This document shows, in pieces, positions 1 to 8,512 of a stretch of 37,909 bases of DNA. The stretch's first letter is position 1, and every line of letters begins with the position of its first letter. The position numbers and the translations under genes are program-made. The stretch lies in NCBI GenBank assembly GCA_001003475.1, contig LCPF01000001.1:1-37909 (forward strand), written 5' to 3'. The notes beneath the pieces were generated by a model. That model ran no database searches and was not told the DNA's origin. It was given only the letters and a program-made list of their open reading frames with translations. This DNA is from Candidatus Jorgensenbacteria bacterium GW2011_GWA1_48_11 (GTDB lineage Bacteria; Patescibacteriota; Minisyncoccia; UBA6257; GWB1-50-10).

Positions 1-1602
1 GACCACCGCCGGATTCCTGACTCTTGCCAATTTCCTCGCCCGAAAAGCCGGATCCGTGAAAACCCGCGCCACCTCCATTAAGGTCGCCGGTTCATTCGCC
101 GCGTCTTCCATCAGGAGCAAAAGGGCGTTCCTCATGTATTGCTCGAACATCGGGCCCATCGTCTCCTGGGCAAAAAGCTTGTTAAAAATGCTCTGCATCT
201 CGTTCACGATGAAAGTCTTTTCCTCGGGCCGGTTCGGATCGTATTCGATCATGTTCAGGCCCAGTGGACGATTCAGATCCGACGGATCGAAAATGATCAC
301 GTCGCCCACCCTGCGCTCCGGTATCAGCCCCAAAATATCTTCGATAAAATCACCGTGCGGATCCAGAACCGCGACGCCCTTGCCTCGCTTGATGTCGTCC
401 AAAGCCATATTGGTCAAAAGATTGGATTTGCCGGTGCCGGTTTGACCGATCATATAAGCGTGACGCCGCCGGTCGTCGTCGGTAATCCTTATCTCCTTGA
501 TTTGCCCCCGATAGACGCTCTCTCCGATCAAAACGCCGTCGCCCGCCAAATCCGCTGGCGGCGGCGCTTCTTTCGCTTTCGGGGCTTTAATTTTCGGCAT
601 TTCCGTGAAAACAGTCGGCAAATGGAAAAGACTTGCCAACTCGCCGCTCGTCAAGACCATCGCTTCTTCGTCAACGAAACGGCGGAAAGAAAAATTATGG
701 ACCAAATTCTGCAAATTTTTCGGCCTGACGACCTTAAATTCGTTGCGGTTCGGCGCCGCAAATTGGGAAAAACCCGCCAAAATCCCTTCCAGGATCGAAT
801 CGGCCTGATACTGGCTGGGTCCCGAAGTGACTATTCTTACATTCACTTCAAAGAGAGGCTTGCTGAGTTTATTGCCGACCGCCTTGATCGCTTCTTCGTC
901 CAAGACCTTTTCGGTTTCCCCGTCTTTCTTGTCCTTGGTTTGAAACGCTTCCGTTATGTCCGACACGGAAACCGAAAAATTTGTATTTAAAACGTCTTTC
1001 AGCTTCCAACCCTTTTTTAAATTCTGTAGAGCCGAGCGAATCTCTTTTTTGACGCGTGGTTTTGCCGGCCGGGCTACAACCTGCAAGGCGCCGCCTTCGC
1101 CGACTTCGTTGATCTTGGCCAAGCCGCCCAAGATCGGCAAAAAAGTATCGGCATTCACTTCTTCATAAGTCCGAACGGGTAAAACAAAACGGTCCCTTTG
1201 CCCCACGAAAGCGCCGCCGGCCCGGCCGGAAGAATTAAAAACATTGTAATCTTCGGCCGGTTCGACTTGCCCGTCAGGCCACAAAGACTGAATCTGGCGG
1301 CTAAGGGCTTCCCCCAAATAGTCCGGCACAGCCGCATAAAAATGGATTTCTTCGCCGACGTAGGGAACGGCCGCTTCGAGAACGAAGGGTTTTTTGAAGG
1401 CCGCGAGAGTGCTGAAGAGCTGTTCCGAAACGTTGATTTCCTGCTTGATTTCCCGGCCCTCCCGTTTGCCGCGCGGCAAACGGATCAGAAAAAGTTTTAA
1501 TTGAAGCTCGCTCAAAAACCTTTTTCTTCTCGCCTGCCGCCAAAAAAAATAAAAAGCCCCGACGGCCGCAACAATGAGGATTATAAGAAAAAGGGCGGTC
1601 AT
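1..1602 (-). CDS. Conjugation-type DUF87/VirB4-VirD4-like ATPase, C-terminus off window
   Basis: Reading the minus strand from an ATG at 1602 gives 534 open codons running off the window, so the C-terminus is missing. The protein starts with one membrane helix (about residues 2-21, MTALFLIILIVAAVGAFYFF) followed by a basic stretch. A long alpha/beta region precedes the nucleotide-binding domain, whose Walker A GQTGTGKSN lies near residues 385-393. The family motif LDPHGDF follows about 25 residues later. The last visible residues (VFTDPAFRARKLARV) fit the DUF87/TraG-like 'type IV secretion DNA-binding' family common in CPR genomes. A membrane-anchored ATPase moving DNA or protein is the likely role; attachment to a pilus or conjugation machine is inference. 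The start follows the stop of the upstream 132-aa gene by 3 nt, so they are probably co-transcribed. No SD is visible. Confidence 0.85.
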   Translation of the reverse strand, partial: MTALFLIILIVAAVGAFYFFWRQARRKRFLSELQLKLFLIRLPRGKREGREIKQEINVSEQLFSTLAAFKKPFVLEAAVPYVGEEIHFYAAVPDYLGEALSRQIQSLWPDGQVEPAEDYNVFNSSGRAGGAFVGQRDRFVLPVRTYEEVNADTFLPILGGLAKINEVGEGGALQVVARPAKPRVKKEIRSALQNLKKGWKLKDVLNTNFSVSVSDITEAFQTKDKKDGETEKVLDEEAIKAVGNKLSKPLFEVNVRIVTSGPSQYQADSILEGILAGFSQFAAPNRNEFKVVRPKNLQNLVHNFSFRRFVDEEAMVLTSGELASLFHLPTVFTEMPKIKAPKAKEAPPPADLAGDGVLIGESVYRGQIKEIRITDDDRRRHAYMIGQTGTGKSNLLTNMALDDIKRGKGVAVLDPHGDFIEDILGLIPERRVGDVIIFDPSDLNRPLGLNMIEYDPNRPEEKTFIVNEMQSIFNKLFAQETMGPMFEQYMRNALLLLMEDAANEPATLMEVARVFTDPAFRARKLARVRNPAVV

Positions 1603-1605
1603 GAA

Positions 1606-2004
1606 TTATTTTAAAACGCCTCGTTTCTTGAGTTCAGGCAGGAGCTTGTCCACGAGGGCGTCATGAAAAGCGTCTTCGATGAAAGGCGACTGCTTCTTTG
1701 CTTCCCGGACGGCTTTTTCGAGATTTTCCCGGAAAACCAAATCCACCAACTTCTCGACTTCCAGCTTCACCTTGGGATCACTCACCTGCAAATAACTGGG
1801 CAGGGCCGGGTTTGAAACAGTATCTTCCGTTACCGGCGGTCTCGCCGGCGTCTGGGCGGCGGCGAAGGATCGAATTGATTGCTTCACCAAATCTCTTTCC
1901 GGCAAGTCATCAACCGCCATCCGTTCTCTTTGCTCCTTGATTTCCGCTGTAAGGCGAGCCAGGTCTTTTTCCAAAGATTCCTGGAAATTTTTGATGCGCA
2001 CCAT
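1606..2004 (-). CDS. Conserved-looking hypothetical protein, 132 aa, upstream partner of the DUF87 ATPase
   Basis: I do not recognise a named family. The protein is charged: an N-terminal helix likely to form a short coiled coil (residues 1-45), a Pro/Ala-rich linker (about 50-70), then a helical C-terminal region rich in Lys and Glu ending FHDALVDKLLPELKKRGVLK. It has no signal peptide and no membrane segment. It ends 3 nt before the start of the ATPase and is preceded by its own -10 box, so it is probably the first gene of a two-gene unit. A role as a soluble partner or regulator of the ATPase is inferred only from this position. Confidence 0.7.
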   Translation of the reverse strand: MVRIKNFQESLEKDLARLTAEIKEQRERMAVDDLPERDLVKQSIRSFAAAQTPARPPVTEDTVSNPALPSYLQVSDPKVKLEVEKLVDLVFRENLEKAVREAKKQSPFIEDAFHDALVDKLLPELKKRGVLK

Positions 2005-2012
2005 TTGTCCTC

Positions 2013-2018
2013 ATTATA
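2013..2018 (-). promoter_or_regulatory. -10 box TATAAT, 8 nt before the 132-aa gene
   Basis: The minus strand reads TATAAT then 8 nt then ATG. No convincing -35 is seen; TTTCGC at an 18-nt spacing is the best. The GAGGA in the gap could pass for an SD, but transcription would begin in or after it. Confidence 0.45.
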
Positions 2019-2125
2019 AAACAAAAGGCTTTAAATGCGAAAAAGCAATTCTTGTTTTTCTGGTAATTTTAGGAATTGCCGCACCCAATCAGCCGCGGTT
2101 ATCCCCCGCCTCATTGGCTAATAAA

Positions 2126-3424
2126 CTAGGGCGTCAGGTCCAAAATCTGAATTGAGCCGGGATTCGATTGTCCGTCGATGTTCGTACCGGTCGAATAGCC
2201 CCTCCCGGGCGACGTAAAAGGCCCGTCCTGGCCGGCCCCGCCGGTCCAATCAGACTGATTAAAAACCTGGTTTTGCCAGCGGGTTATGTAATTGGACAAT
2301 TTTAACTGGGGCGAACCGGTATTATTCGGCAGCCAGCTCGTGTAAACGCTTATTTTTTGAGTCGAGGGATCGTTAATGGAGCCGCCGCCGCAAGGCGCAA
2401 CGCCGCTGATGGAACTCGAAGAATTATTGGTTCGGCAAACGTTTTCCACGGTAAAGTAACGGATGAAAGCGGTGCTTCGGTATAAATTGCCGACTTCGGC
2501 CGCAGAAAGAGCGCTGTTGTAAATTCGAGCGTCATCAATGTAGCCGGCCCAGCCCCGAGCAACGCCATTGCCGCCGATGCGAATACCGACATTCGAATGG
2601 GATTGGCCGGTCGGGTAGTCCGATCTACTGCCTAAAAGCTGGCCGTCAATCCAAATTTCCATGACATTGGAACGGATAATCCCCACTGCATGATGCCAAT
2701 TATTGTCGACGAAGGTTGTGCCCGCGCTGACAGACGGCGTCCCTGAGGCGTTATTATCCTTGAAAATAGCGCCATTGCTGAAAGTCCCGAATTCAAGCCA
2801 GTTGATGGTGCTATTCATCCAATAATTCCAATCGCTCGCGGTCTGACCGCCCCCCTTGAACCAGACGGATGCAGTGACGTCGTTACTATAACTACTCGTG
2901 GCCGGCGCATTGACATAAGTGCTGGTACCGTCAAAAAGCAAACAATAACCGATCTGACAGCCGGAAGTAGTCCTGACCGGCCCGTTCGTAAGCGTGCCGG
3001 TTTTGTTATCACCCGTCGAGTCGTAAGCTGTGGTGCTGGTCGCCTCGTCAAACTTCCACTCACCAACGAGACCGCTCGTCACGTCGTTATCAAGCATCCC
3101 CTCCTGGCCTTGAACCGAGAAAAGGGCGGTGCCCGAAGCGTTCAAAAAATACTGGGTGGACGTGCCCTTGATAAGCCCGTAAATATTCTGCCAATTGCCG
3201 CTTGACCAAGAACTGACCTTATCGAACAAACCCCCGGCCAATTGGCCGCCTTTCTGGTAATTCTGGCTCGAGGCCGAGGAACGAAGCATAAAGGTGATGC
3301 CTAAAGAAGCGGCGCCAATCAAAACCGCGCCAAGCCCCAAACCAATCATGATTTCCACAAGCGACTGACCAGAGCGACAATTGACAACTGATAATTGACA
3401 ATTATTTTTTTTCTGTTTTGGCAT
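2126..3424 (-). CDS. PilW/PulJ-like pseudopilin with a LamG domain inserted in its loop
   Basis: The 432-aa protein has a class III prepilin signal at about residues 18-40 (SG|QSLVEIMIGLGLGAVLIG, Glu at mature +5) and a single hydrophobic helix. A LamG/concanavalin-like jellyroll follows at about residues 115-315 (GLVGEWKFDEA near its start, IDDARIYNSALSAAEVGNLY near its end). After it the minor-pseudopilin body resumes (FIRYFTVENVCR, then a DPSTQK..VYTSW region and a Trp-rich end with SDWTGG). So the jellyroll sits in a loop of the pseudopilin rather than at its C-terminus. It would be exported and assembled at or near the pilus tip; sugar binding by LamG is a guess. The N-terminal leader (NNCQLSVVNC) is encoded by an AT-rich AATTGTCA-type repeat. 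A TTGACA lies 29 nt upstream of the ATG, but the -10 is poor. Confidence 0.82.
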   Translation of the reverse strand: MPKQKKNNCQLSVVNCRSGQSLVEIMIGLGLGAVLIGAASLGITFMLRSSASSQNYQKGGQLAGGLFDKVSSWSSGNWQNIYGLIKGTSTQYFLNASGTALFSVQGQEGMLDNDVTSGLVGEWKFDEATSTTAYDSTGDNKTGTLTNGPVRTTSGCQIGYCLLFDGTSTYVNAPATSSYSNDVTASVWFKGGGQTASDWNYWMNSTINWLEFGTFSNGAIFKDNNASGTPSVSAGTTFVDNNWHHAVGIIRSNVMEIWIDGQLLGSRSDYPTGQSHSNVGIRIGGNGVARGWAGYIDDARIYNSALSAAEVGNLYRSTAFIRYFTVENVCRTNNSSSSISGVAPCGGGSINDPSTQKISVYTSWLPNNTGSPQLKLSNYITRWQNQVFNQSDWTGGAGQDGPFTSPGRGYSTGTNIDGQSNPGSIQILDLTP

Positions 3425-3467
3425 TTATTAATTTAATTGTTATGTGTCAAATATTAATGGTTAATTG

Positions 3468-4652
3468 TTACTTGAGGTCATTATACAAATTTAAAATCTC
3501 CGTAGAGGTTAAAGCACGGTTATATATACGAACCTCATCTATTGTGCCCTGAAATTGACGTGCGGTTGTTTCCGCGCCAATAACAACCAAGGTCGGTGAA
3601 ATTCCAACGCCAGTTACAGAAGTGGTGCTTGCCAACAAACCATTTATGTACTGATTGATATTAGACCCGTCCCAAACACAAACAAGATGCGACCATTGAT
3701 TTAAAGGAACAGAATTATTAGAGGTTGTGTGATAACCAGCGGGAGTTGTACCATACCAATAGCAACTCAAAGCATTAACCGAATCATTAAAACTCAAATA
3801 ATAGGCCGGTGAGGAAAGCCCTTGAATTATCGTGCTCATCGTATCCGAACCGCCATTCCCGGTAGGATAGACCCAAGCAGAAAGAGTAAGGGTGGCTCTT
3901 GAACTAAGACTGGTCGAGGTTGAAATTAAAACCCTCTGAAAAGACGGGGTATTGAAACTCAGACAACTACCGGCTTTACAGTTCGAGCCGGAAATCCAAA
4001 CAGTGCCAGACGCACTGCCAAAATTTCCCATACCCGAAGCGTCATAGGTAGTTGTCGCTACGCCTTCGTCCAAATGCCAGTAGCCGATCAAGCCGTTTTC
4101 CTGCCGCGTGGTAATAGTGCCCTGGGAGCGCAAAATAATGTCGCCGACCAAACCGTCCTCTTTGCCCGTCACGAGCGAAATTATTTTATTGACCCCTAAC
4201 TGACCAGTAATCGGGCTGAAAATCTCGTCAACGCTGAAACCGTTCCCCGGCTCGCCGAACTGGGTGCCGTTGCTCAAATAAAACGTTCTGTCAACGGAGC
4301 TTGTCGCATAGCTCGTGCCGCTGAAGGTCTGATAGGTATCCGCACTGCTGCTCGTCGCGTTCGTGAGGCGGATCCCCCACCGCAAGCCGCTTTGCTGAGA
4401 AACAGAACGGTTCTGAACGTCATGAAGAACGGCTGCGACCTGATTCGCCGAATTGACGAGAATTTGCTTGTTTCGGTAATTAGTAACATTTATAAAGCCG
4501 GCCACCGAAACGATCACCACGATAGCGACCACGACCAGTAATTCGATGAGAGTAAAGCCTGCCGATTTTTCCCAAGAGCGAAGCGACTGTTTGAAAAATC
4601 GAGCACCGAGCACATAAATGAGAAATTTTGGCCTACTGTTTTTATCTTTCAT
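3468..4652 (-). CDS. GspH/FimT-like pseudopilin fused to a C-terminal LamG domain
   Basis: ATG at 4652 is chosen over an upstream TTG (4661), giving 394 aa. The prepilin signal is AGFTLIELLVVVAIVVIV (about residues 32-50), preceded by an unusually long 32-residue leader. The pseudopilin body runs to about residue 190 and ends in an IILRSQG segment typical of GspH-like minor pilins. A LamG jellyroll follows from GLIGYWHLDEG to FQGTIDEVRIYNRALTSTEI at the C-terminus. This is a likely surface-exposed minor pilin of the same pilus as PilB and PilC, which lie just upstream on the strand. The leader contains one arm of a 13-bp inverted repeat (4605-4617 with 4695-4707), suggesting the 5' end was remodelled by an insertion. 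A TATATT -10-like box ends 8 nt before the ATG. Confidence 0.82.
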   Translation of the reverse strand: MKDKNSRPKFLIYVLGARFFKQSLRSWEKSAGFTLIELLVVVAIVVIVSVAGFINVTNYRNKQILVNSANQVAAVLHDVQNRSVSQQSGLRWGIRLTNATSSSADTYQTFSGTSYATSSVDRTFYLSNGTQFGEPGNGFSVDEIFSPITGQLGVNKIISLVTGKEDGLVGDIILRSQGTITTRQENGLIGYWHLDEGVATTTYDASGMGNFGSASGTVWISGSNCKAGSCLSFNTPSFQRVLISTSTSLSSRATLTLSAWVYPTGNGGSDTMSTIIQGLSSPAYYLSFNDSVNALSCYWYGTTPAGYHTTSNNSVPLNQWSHLVCVWDGSNINQYINGLLASTTSVTGVGISPTLVVIGAETTARQFQGTIDEVRIYNRALTSTEILNLYNDLK

Positions 4653-4707
4653 AAAAAACAAATATAAAATTTAATTTCGTATTCTTTTTGTTGATTATGT
4701 GCTCGGT
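4605..4707. repeat. Inverted-repeat pair spanning the start of the LamG pseudopilin
   Basis: ACCGAGCACATAA at 4605-4617 is the exact reverse complement of 4695-4707. The 103-bp interval is AT-rich, holds the start codon and first codons of the pseudopilin, and resembles the ends of a small inserted element. No target duplication was recognised. Confidence 0.5.
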
Positions 4708-4763
4708 TAAAGTTTGGCAGTCAAAAACCTTTTTTCTGCGGCTCAAATTTTTGAGCCAAGCCT

Positions 4764-5969
4764 TTAAAATTGCGTCGTTAACTGGTAAATGGGGATGATG
4801 ATGGCCAAAGCAATGAGACCGATAATCGCGCCGATGAAAAGCAGCATCACCGGTTCCAGAAAAGAAACCAAAGTCTTCAAGGAACTGTCTATTTCGCTCG
4901 TATAAAAATCCGCGAGGGTGGCAAGTACTTCTTCGATATGGCCGGCTTTTTCAGAAATCGCCATCAGGTTCACGACGGTCTTGGGGAAAAACGGCTCTTT
5001 TTTGAAAGCCTCGCCGATCGTAAGCCCCTTGGCCAATCCTTCCTGGGAAATCCTCATGAGCGCTTCCTGCAATTCCGGATTGCCGACGGCCTGGGCCGTA
5101 ATTTCGAGTCCGGTCGTGATCGGCATGCCGGCCTTGATCAAGGACGAAAGGGTGGCGGCGAATCTCTGCAGGGCGATCTTTCTGATTACGTCTTTAATGA
5201 TTGGAATTTCGCCGACCAAACTCGAAACGAGCTTTCTGAAAATGACGGACTGGCGATAAGCGAATAAAAAACCGATCAGGGCCAATATAAATAGCCCCAG
5301 CAAATAAAAGCCGATCTGGCCGAAAAATAAGCCGACGCTGAAAACGACCCGGGAAAAAGTGGGCGGCTGGAAACCGGATTCCAAAAATACCTTGGCGATC
5401 TTGGGCAGTGCGAAAGTCACCAAAAATATCAGGATTAAAATTGACATCGCCAAAAGTAAAATCGGATAAATGAGGGCGCCTCGCGTCTGGTCCCGCAAAG
5501 CCTTCTCCTTGCTTAAAGAAGTGGTTAGGTTTTCAAAAACCGCCTCCAGATCGCCTGAGGCCTCGCCGGCCTTGATCAAATTAACGTAAACTTGGCTGAA
5601 GATTCTCGGATATTTCGCGAAGGTGGCGTAAAAGGGCTGGCCTTTTTCCAAATTGGAACGTATTTCGAGAAGCAACGATTTCATCGCCGGCTTGGCGAAA
5701 TCCTCGATCAAAATATTGATCGCTTGGAGAAGCCCCGTGCCGATCTTGAGCATCAACGCCAGATATTTGGAAAGGAAAATCTGATCGGTCAAATTGATCC
5801 GGCCCTTGAAAATGCGCAATTCGAGACGGTTCTTCTGGATCGGTTTTACGGAAACCGGCCTTAGGGCATGGGCCGTCAAAAATTGCAAAACCTCGGCAAT
5901 GTCTTTGGCGTCTATGTCTCCTTCCGCCAATTTGCCGTCGGCCTGTGAAGCGATGAAATGATACTGCAT
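4764..5969 (-). CDS. pilC: Type IV pilus inner-membrane platform protein PilC/GspF
   Basis: The 401-aa length and layout are typical of the PilC/GspF family: a cytoplasmic N-terminal part, then two T2SSF domains (about residues 65-190 and 270-395), each followed by strongly hydrophobic helices (ALIYPILLLAMSILILIFLVTFALP; IGFYLLGLFILALIGFLFAY; C-terminal LLFIGAIIGLIALAIIIP). The platform couples the assembly ATPase PilB to pilin polymerisation in the inner membrane. It lies directly after pilB. The ATG at 5969 is the last base pair of a 136-bp MITE-like element, whose terminal repeat supplies the sequence GGGTGAGGG immediately before the ATG. No other start is reasonable, since the family N-terminus (MQYHFIASQADGKL) begins here. 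Confidence 0.93.
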   Translation of the reverse strand: MQYHFIASQADGKLAEGDIDAKDIAEVLQFLTAHALRPVSVKPIQKNRLELRIFKGRINLTDQIFLSKYLALMLKIGTGLLQAINILIEDFAKPAMKSLLLEIRSNLEKGQPFYATFAKYPRIFSQVYVNLIKAGEASGDLEAVFENLTTSLSKEKALRDQTRGALIYPILLLAMSILILIFLVTFALPKIAKVFLESGFQPPTFSRVVFSVGLFFGQIGFYLLGLFILALIGFLFAYRQSVIFRKLVSSLVGEIPIIKDVIRKIALQRFAATLSSLIKAGMPITTGLEITAQAVGNPELQEALMRISQEGLAKGLTIGEAFKKEPFFPKTVVNLMAISEKAGHIEEVLATLADFYTSEIDSSLKTLVSFLEPVMLLFIGAIIGLIALAIIIPIYQLTTQF

Positions 5970-6105
5970 CCCTCACCCTTCGAAGATTACGCTTCTTATG
6001 AAGCGGTCTTCCAAGACTAACGACCGTTTATTGAATTGTTTTATCTTATTGCTAAACATGATTTTTATTGATTTGACTAAGCTTCCTATCTTCGAAGGGT
6101 GAGGG
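5970..6105. mobile_element. 136-bp MITE-like element, copy 1, inside the pilB/pilC TAATG junction
   Basis: Ends are perfect inverted repeats (CCCTCACCCTTCGAAGAT at 5970-5987, reverse complement ending at 6105). Both ends are flanked by AT (5968-5969 and 6106-6107). Removing the element and one AT restores TAATG, the stop of pilB overlapping the start of pilC. A second hairpin (GCTTCTTATGAAGC) lies just inside one end. It carries no ORF. The other copy is at 20210-20340, with conserved ends and a diverged middle. Confidence 0.8.
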
Positions 6106-6106
6106 A

Positions 6107-7825
6107 TTACTCCCGAATAACCCTGAATAACTCCTCAATGGTCGTAAGGCCCCGTTCGACTTTCTTCAACCCGTCTTCGAACATCATTGTCATGCCCTGC
6201 GAACGTCCTAATTTCACCAAATTATCCAGATTGAAATCGGGACTAATAATTAACTTTCTCACCTCCTCGGTGATGTTCAAAACCTCAAAAATGCCGATGC
6301 GGTCGAAATACCCGGTATGATTGCAGGCGGCGCAACCCCGGCCGCGATAAAAAGTCTTGGGTACTTTCAAATTGGCGGGATTCACGCCCGGATTCGCCTC
6401 CTGAAGCTGCTTATAAATGCTTTCGATCACGCCTTTTTCCGGCACGTAAGATTCGATGCAGTCCAAATGGATCCTTCTCGCCAAACGTTGGGCAGAGACG
6501 ACGTTCACGACGGCGGCCACCAAAAAAGGCGGAATGGCCATATCGATCAGCCTCGGCACGGCGGTCGGCGCGTCGGTTGTGTGAAGCGAGGAGAGGACCA
6601 GATGGCCAGTCAGGGCCGCTTGAACGGAGATGTTGGCGGTCTCGGCGTCGCGAATTTCGCCGACCATAATCACGTTCGGATCCTGCCGCAGGATCGAGCG
6701 CAGCCCGGCCGCAAAAGTGATGCCGGCCGCCACATTCACCTGCATTTGGTTCGCGTAACGCATGTCGTATTCAATCGGGTCTTCTACGGAAACGATGTTC
6801 ACCTCCGGCCGGTTCAAAATGTTCATCACGGAATAAAGCGTCGTGGTTTTGCCGGCGCCAGTCGGCCCGCAAACAAGAATCATGCCGTAAGCCTTGGCCA
6901 CCGCTTCCTGAATCATCTTTATGGTTTCATCGAACATACCCAATTCCTGGAAAGAAAGGGGTTTTTGGGCGGCCGAAAGAAGACGCATCTCAATCTTTTC
7001 GCCGTAAAAAGTCGGAATAACGGAAACGCGGATATCGATCATGTTGTCGCCGATCTTGTAGCGGAAGCGGCCGTCTTGGGGATGGGTATGCTCATCAACC
7101 CTCAAATTCGAAAGGATTTTTATTCTCGCGACGATCGCCGGGTGGATTTCTTTGGGCATGCGGATGATTTCGTGCAAAATGCCGTCCACTCGGAAACGCA
7201 CCAAAATGCCGTCGTCCAAAACCTCAAAGTGGATGTCGGAGGCCCGGGAAGAAACGGCGTAAGAAAGAAGGTTATCAACGATTGCCACGATCGGCAGTTC
7301 GGCCGCCGATTCCTCAAGGCCCTTGGCCTTGGAACGCAGCGATTCCCGGATGCTGTCTTCAATGATTTTTTTGAAATCCTGGGTCGCCTGCTTCTGATAA
7401 AGCATGAAGCCGCGGTTCAAATCATCGTCGGTCGCGAGATACGGCTTGATCGGGCCGCCCAAACGCAAAGCCAGAAAATCAATGGTCTCCAAATCGGTCG
7501 GGTCTTCCATCGCCACCCTGAAACGGCCATCCGGTTCCTTGCCGAAAACAATGGATCGCCTCTTGCGGGCGATGTCTTCGGGTAAAAGCTTCAAAGCGGT
7601 TTCGTCGATATTGATGACGCCCAGATTTATCCTTTCCGAGCCGATGTTTCGGGCGACCAAAATCAGGAAATAATCCTTGTTGATCAAGCCCTCGGAAATC
7701 AGGATGTCGATCGGGCTTTGTTTTTTACGCTGGGCCTCAACCACGACCGAATCGAAAATTTCCGGCGAAATAATGCCCGAGGTGACGAGGATTTCCTTAA
7801 GCTTGGCTGGCGGGAGCGTTATCAT
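6107..7825 (-). CDS. pilB: Type IV pilus assembly ATPase PilB/GspE
   Basis: The 572-aa protein has an N-terminal GspE-N/MshEN-like domain (about 1-160) and a AAA-type secretion ATPase core. Motifs are Walker A GPTGAGKTTTL (about 318-328), an Asp box, Walker B region VIMVGEIRDAETA (about 380-392) and a His box LSSLHTTDAPTA. It drives pilin polymerisation from the cytoplasm through PilC. The usual zinc site of two CxxC pairs is reduced: CAAC is present near the C-terminus (GRGCAACNHTGY), but the partner motif reads LDCIESY with one Cys. It is followed by pilC and preceded by the pilins. A TATAAT box ends 8 nt before the ATG. Confidence 0.95.
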   Translation of the reverse strand: MITLPPAKLKEILVTSGIISPEIFDSVVVEAQRKKQSPIDILISEGLINKDYFLILVARNIGSERINLGVINIDETALKLLPEDIARKRRSIVFGKEPDGRFRVAMEDPTDLETIDFLALRLGGPIKPYLATDDDLNRGFMLYQKQATQDFKKIIEDSIRESLRSKAKGLEESAAELPIVAIVDNLLSYAVSSRASDIHFEVLDDGILVRFRVDGILHEIIRMPKEIHPAIVARIKILSNLRVDEHTHPQDGRFRYKIGDNMIDIRVSVIPTFYGEKIEMRLLSAAQKPLSFQELGMFDETIKMIQEAVAKAYGMILVCGPTGAGKTTTLYSVMNILNRPEVNIVSVEDPIEYDMRYANQMQVNVAAGITFAAGLRSILRQDPNVIMVGEIRDAETANISVQAALTGHLVLSSLHTTDAPTAVPRLIDMAIPPFLVAAVVNVVSAQRLARRIHLDCIESYVPEKGVIESIYKQLQEANPGVNPANLKVPKTFYRGRGCAACNHTGYFDRIGIFEVLNITEEVRKLIISPDFNLDNLVKLGRSQGMTMMFEDGLKKVERGLTTIEELFRVIRE

Positions 7826-7833
7826 CTGAGATA

Positions 7834-7839
7834 ATTATA
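7834..7839 (-). promoter_or_regulatory. -10 box TATAAT, 8 nt before pilB
   Basis: TATAAT on the minus strand with ATG 8 nt downstream and no SD between. The -35 is weak. Confidence 0.55.
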
Positions 7840-7900
7840 ACAGAAAATCCCTCGCTACATTGGGAGGTTTTTACCGGCTAAAAAGCAGTATCGCTTCCTT

Positions 7901-8488
7901 TTATTGGGTTAGGCTGTTTCCAACTTCGTAAACGTTGGTGTTGTCGCCGCCGTCGGCATTGGTCACACTCGAGCTGCTCGTGTTGTATTTCGTGCTTTCC
8001 ATATAAGCGTCAATTTCGTAATAGGTGGAGCCGCCGTTGCCGCAGGCGTAAGAATAAGCACAAACGATATTGCCGGCCGAGCCGCAGGCTGTCGTGTCGT
8101 TCGCCGGATCAATGGGCTCTCTAGGCAAAGGCGAACCGCTCGAGATCAAACCGAAATTCACGTCCACCCAGCCGCCGCCGGTCACGGCCCCCGTGCTTGT
8201 CGTGTTGCAACCGCTCGAATGATTGGTAAAAGGACTGGTGGTCGTAGCCGTGCATCTCGGATTTCCAGTAGAAGGGCAGGCCGTAATGGTTCCCAGGTTC
8301 GGCGTGGAAACGTCGGCCAGATATAGCGCAAGAGCGCTGTTTAAGGCCGCCAGGTCGGAAATTCTTGTCGAGTCCCGGCCCTGTTTCAATAACTGGGCCG
8401 GGTTCAGGACCAAAACCACGGCGGTCGCCAAAACCGCGAGAATCGCTATCACGACCAGAAGCTCAATCAGAGTAAAACCCCGCTGCAT
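7901..8488 (-). CDS. Type IV major-type pilin 3
   Basis: ATG at 8488 gives 195 aa starting MQRGFTLIELLVVIAILAVL, a minimal class III leader. An upstream GTG (8509) lies inside or before the probable -10 box TACAAT (8500-8505) and is rejected. The N-terminal helix and the NPAQLLKQGRDSTRISDLAALNSALALYLAD stretch (about residues 25-55) are nearly the same as in the two neighbouring pilins. The C-terminal half is Ser/Thr/Gly rich with Cys pairs, typical of Parcubacteria pilins. It follows pilin 2 by 24 nt and precedes pilB. Confidence 0.88.
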   Translation of the reverse strand: MQRGFTLIELLVVIAILAVLATAVVLVLNPAQLLKQGRDSTRISDLAALNSALALYLADVSTPNLGTITACPSTGNPRCTATTTSPFTNHSSGCNTTSTGAVTGGGWVDVNFGLISSGSPLPREPIDPANDTTACGSAGNIVCAYSYACGNGGSTYYEIDAYMESTKYNTSSSSVTNADGGDNTNVYEVGNSLTQ

Positions 8489-8512
8489 TGATACTACTAA
8501 TTGTAGCACTCT

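Noticed and set aside
139-990. 283-codon plus-strand ORF opposite the DUF87 ATPase
   Set aside because: The minus strand carries clear Walker A and family motifs, so this frame is a shadow.
6317-7585. 422-codon plus-strand ORF opposite pilB
   Set aside because: It is the antisense shadow of pilB, with no recognisable domain and a His/Arg-rich composition typical of reverse-frame translation.
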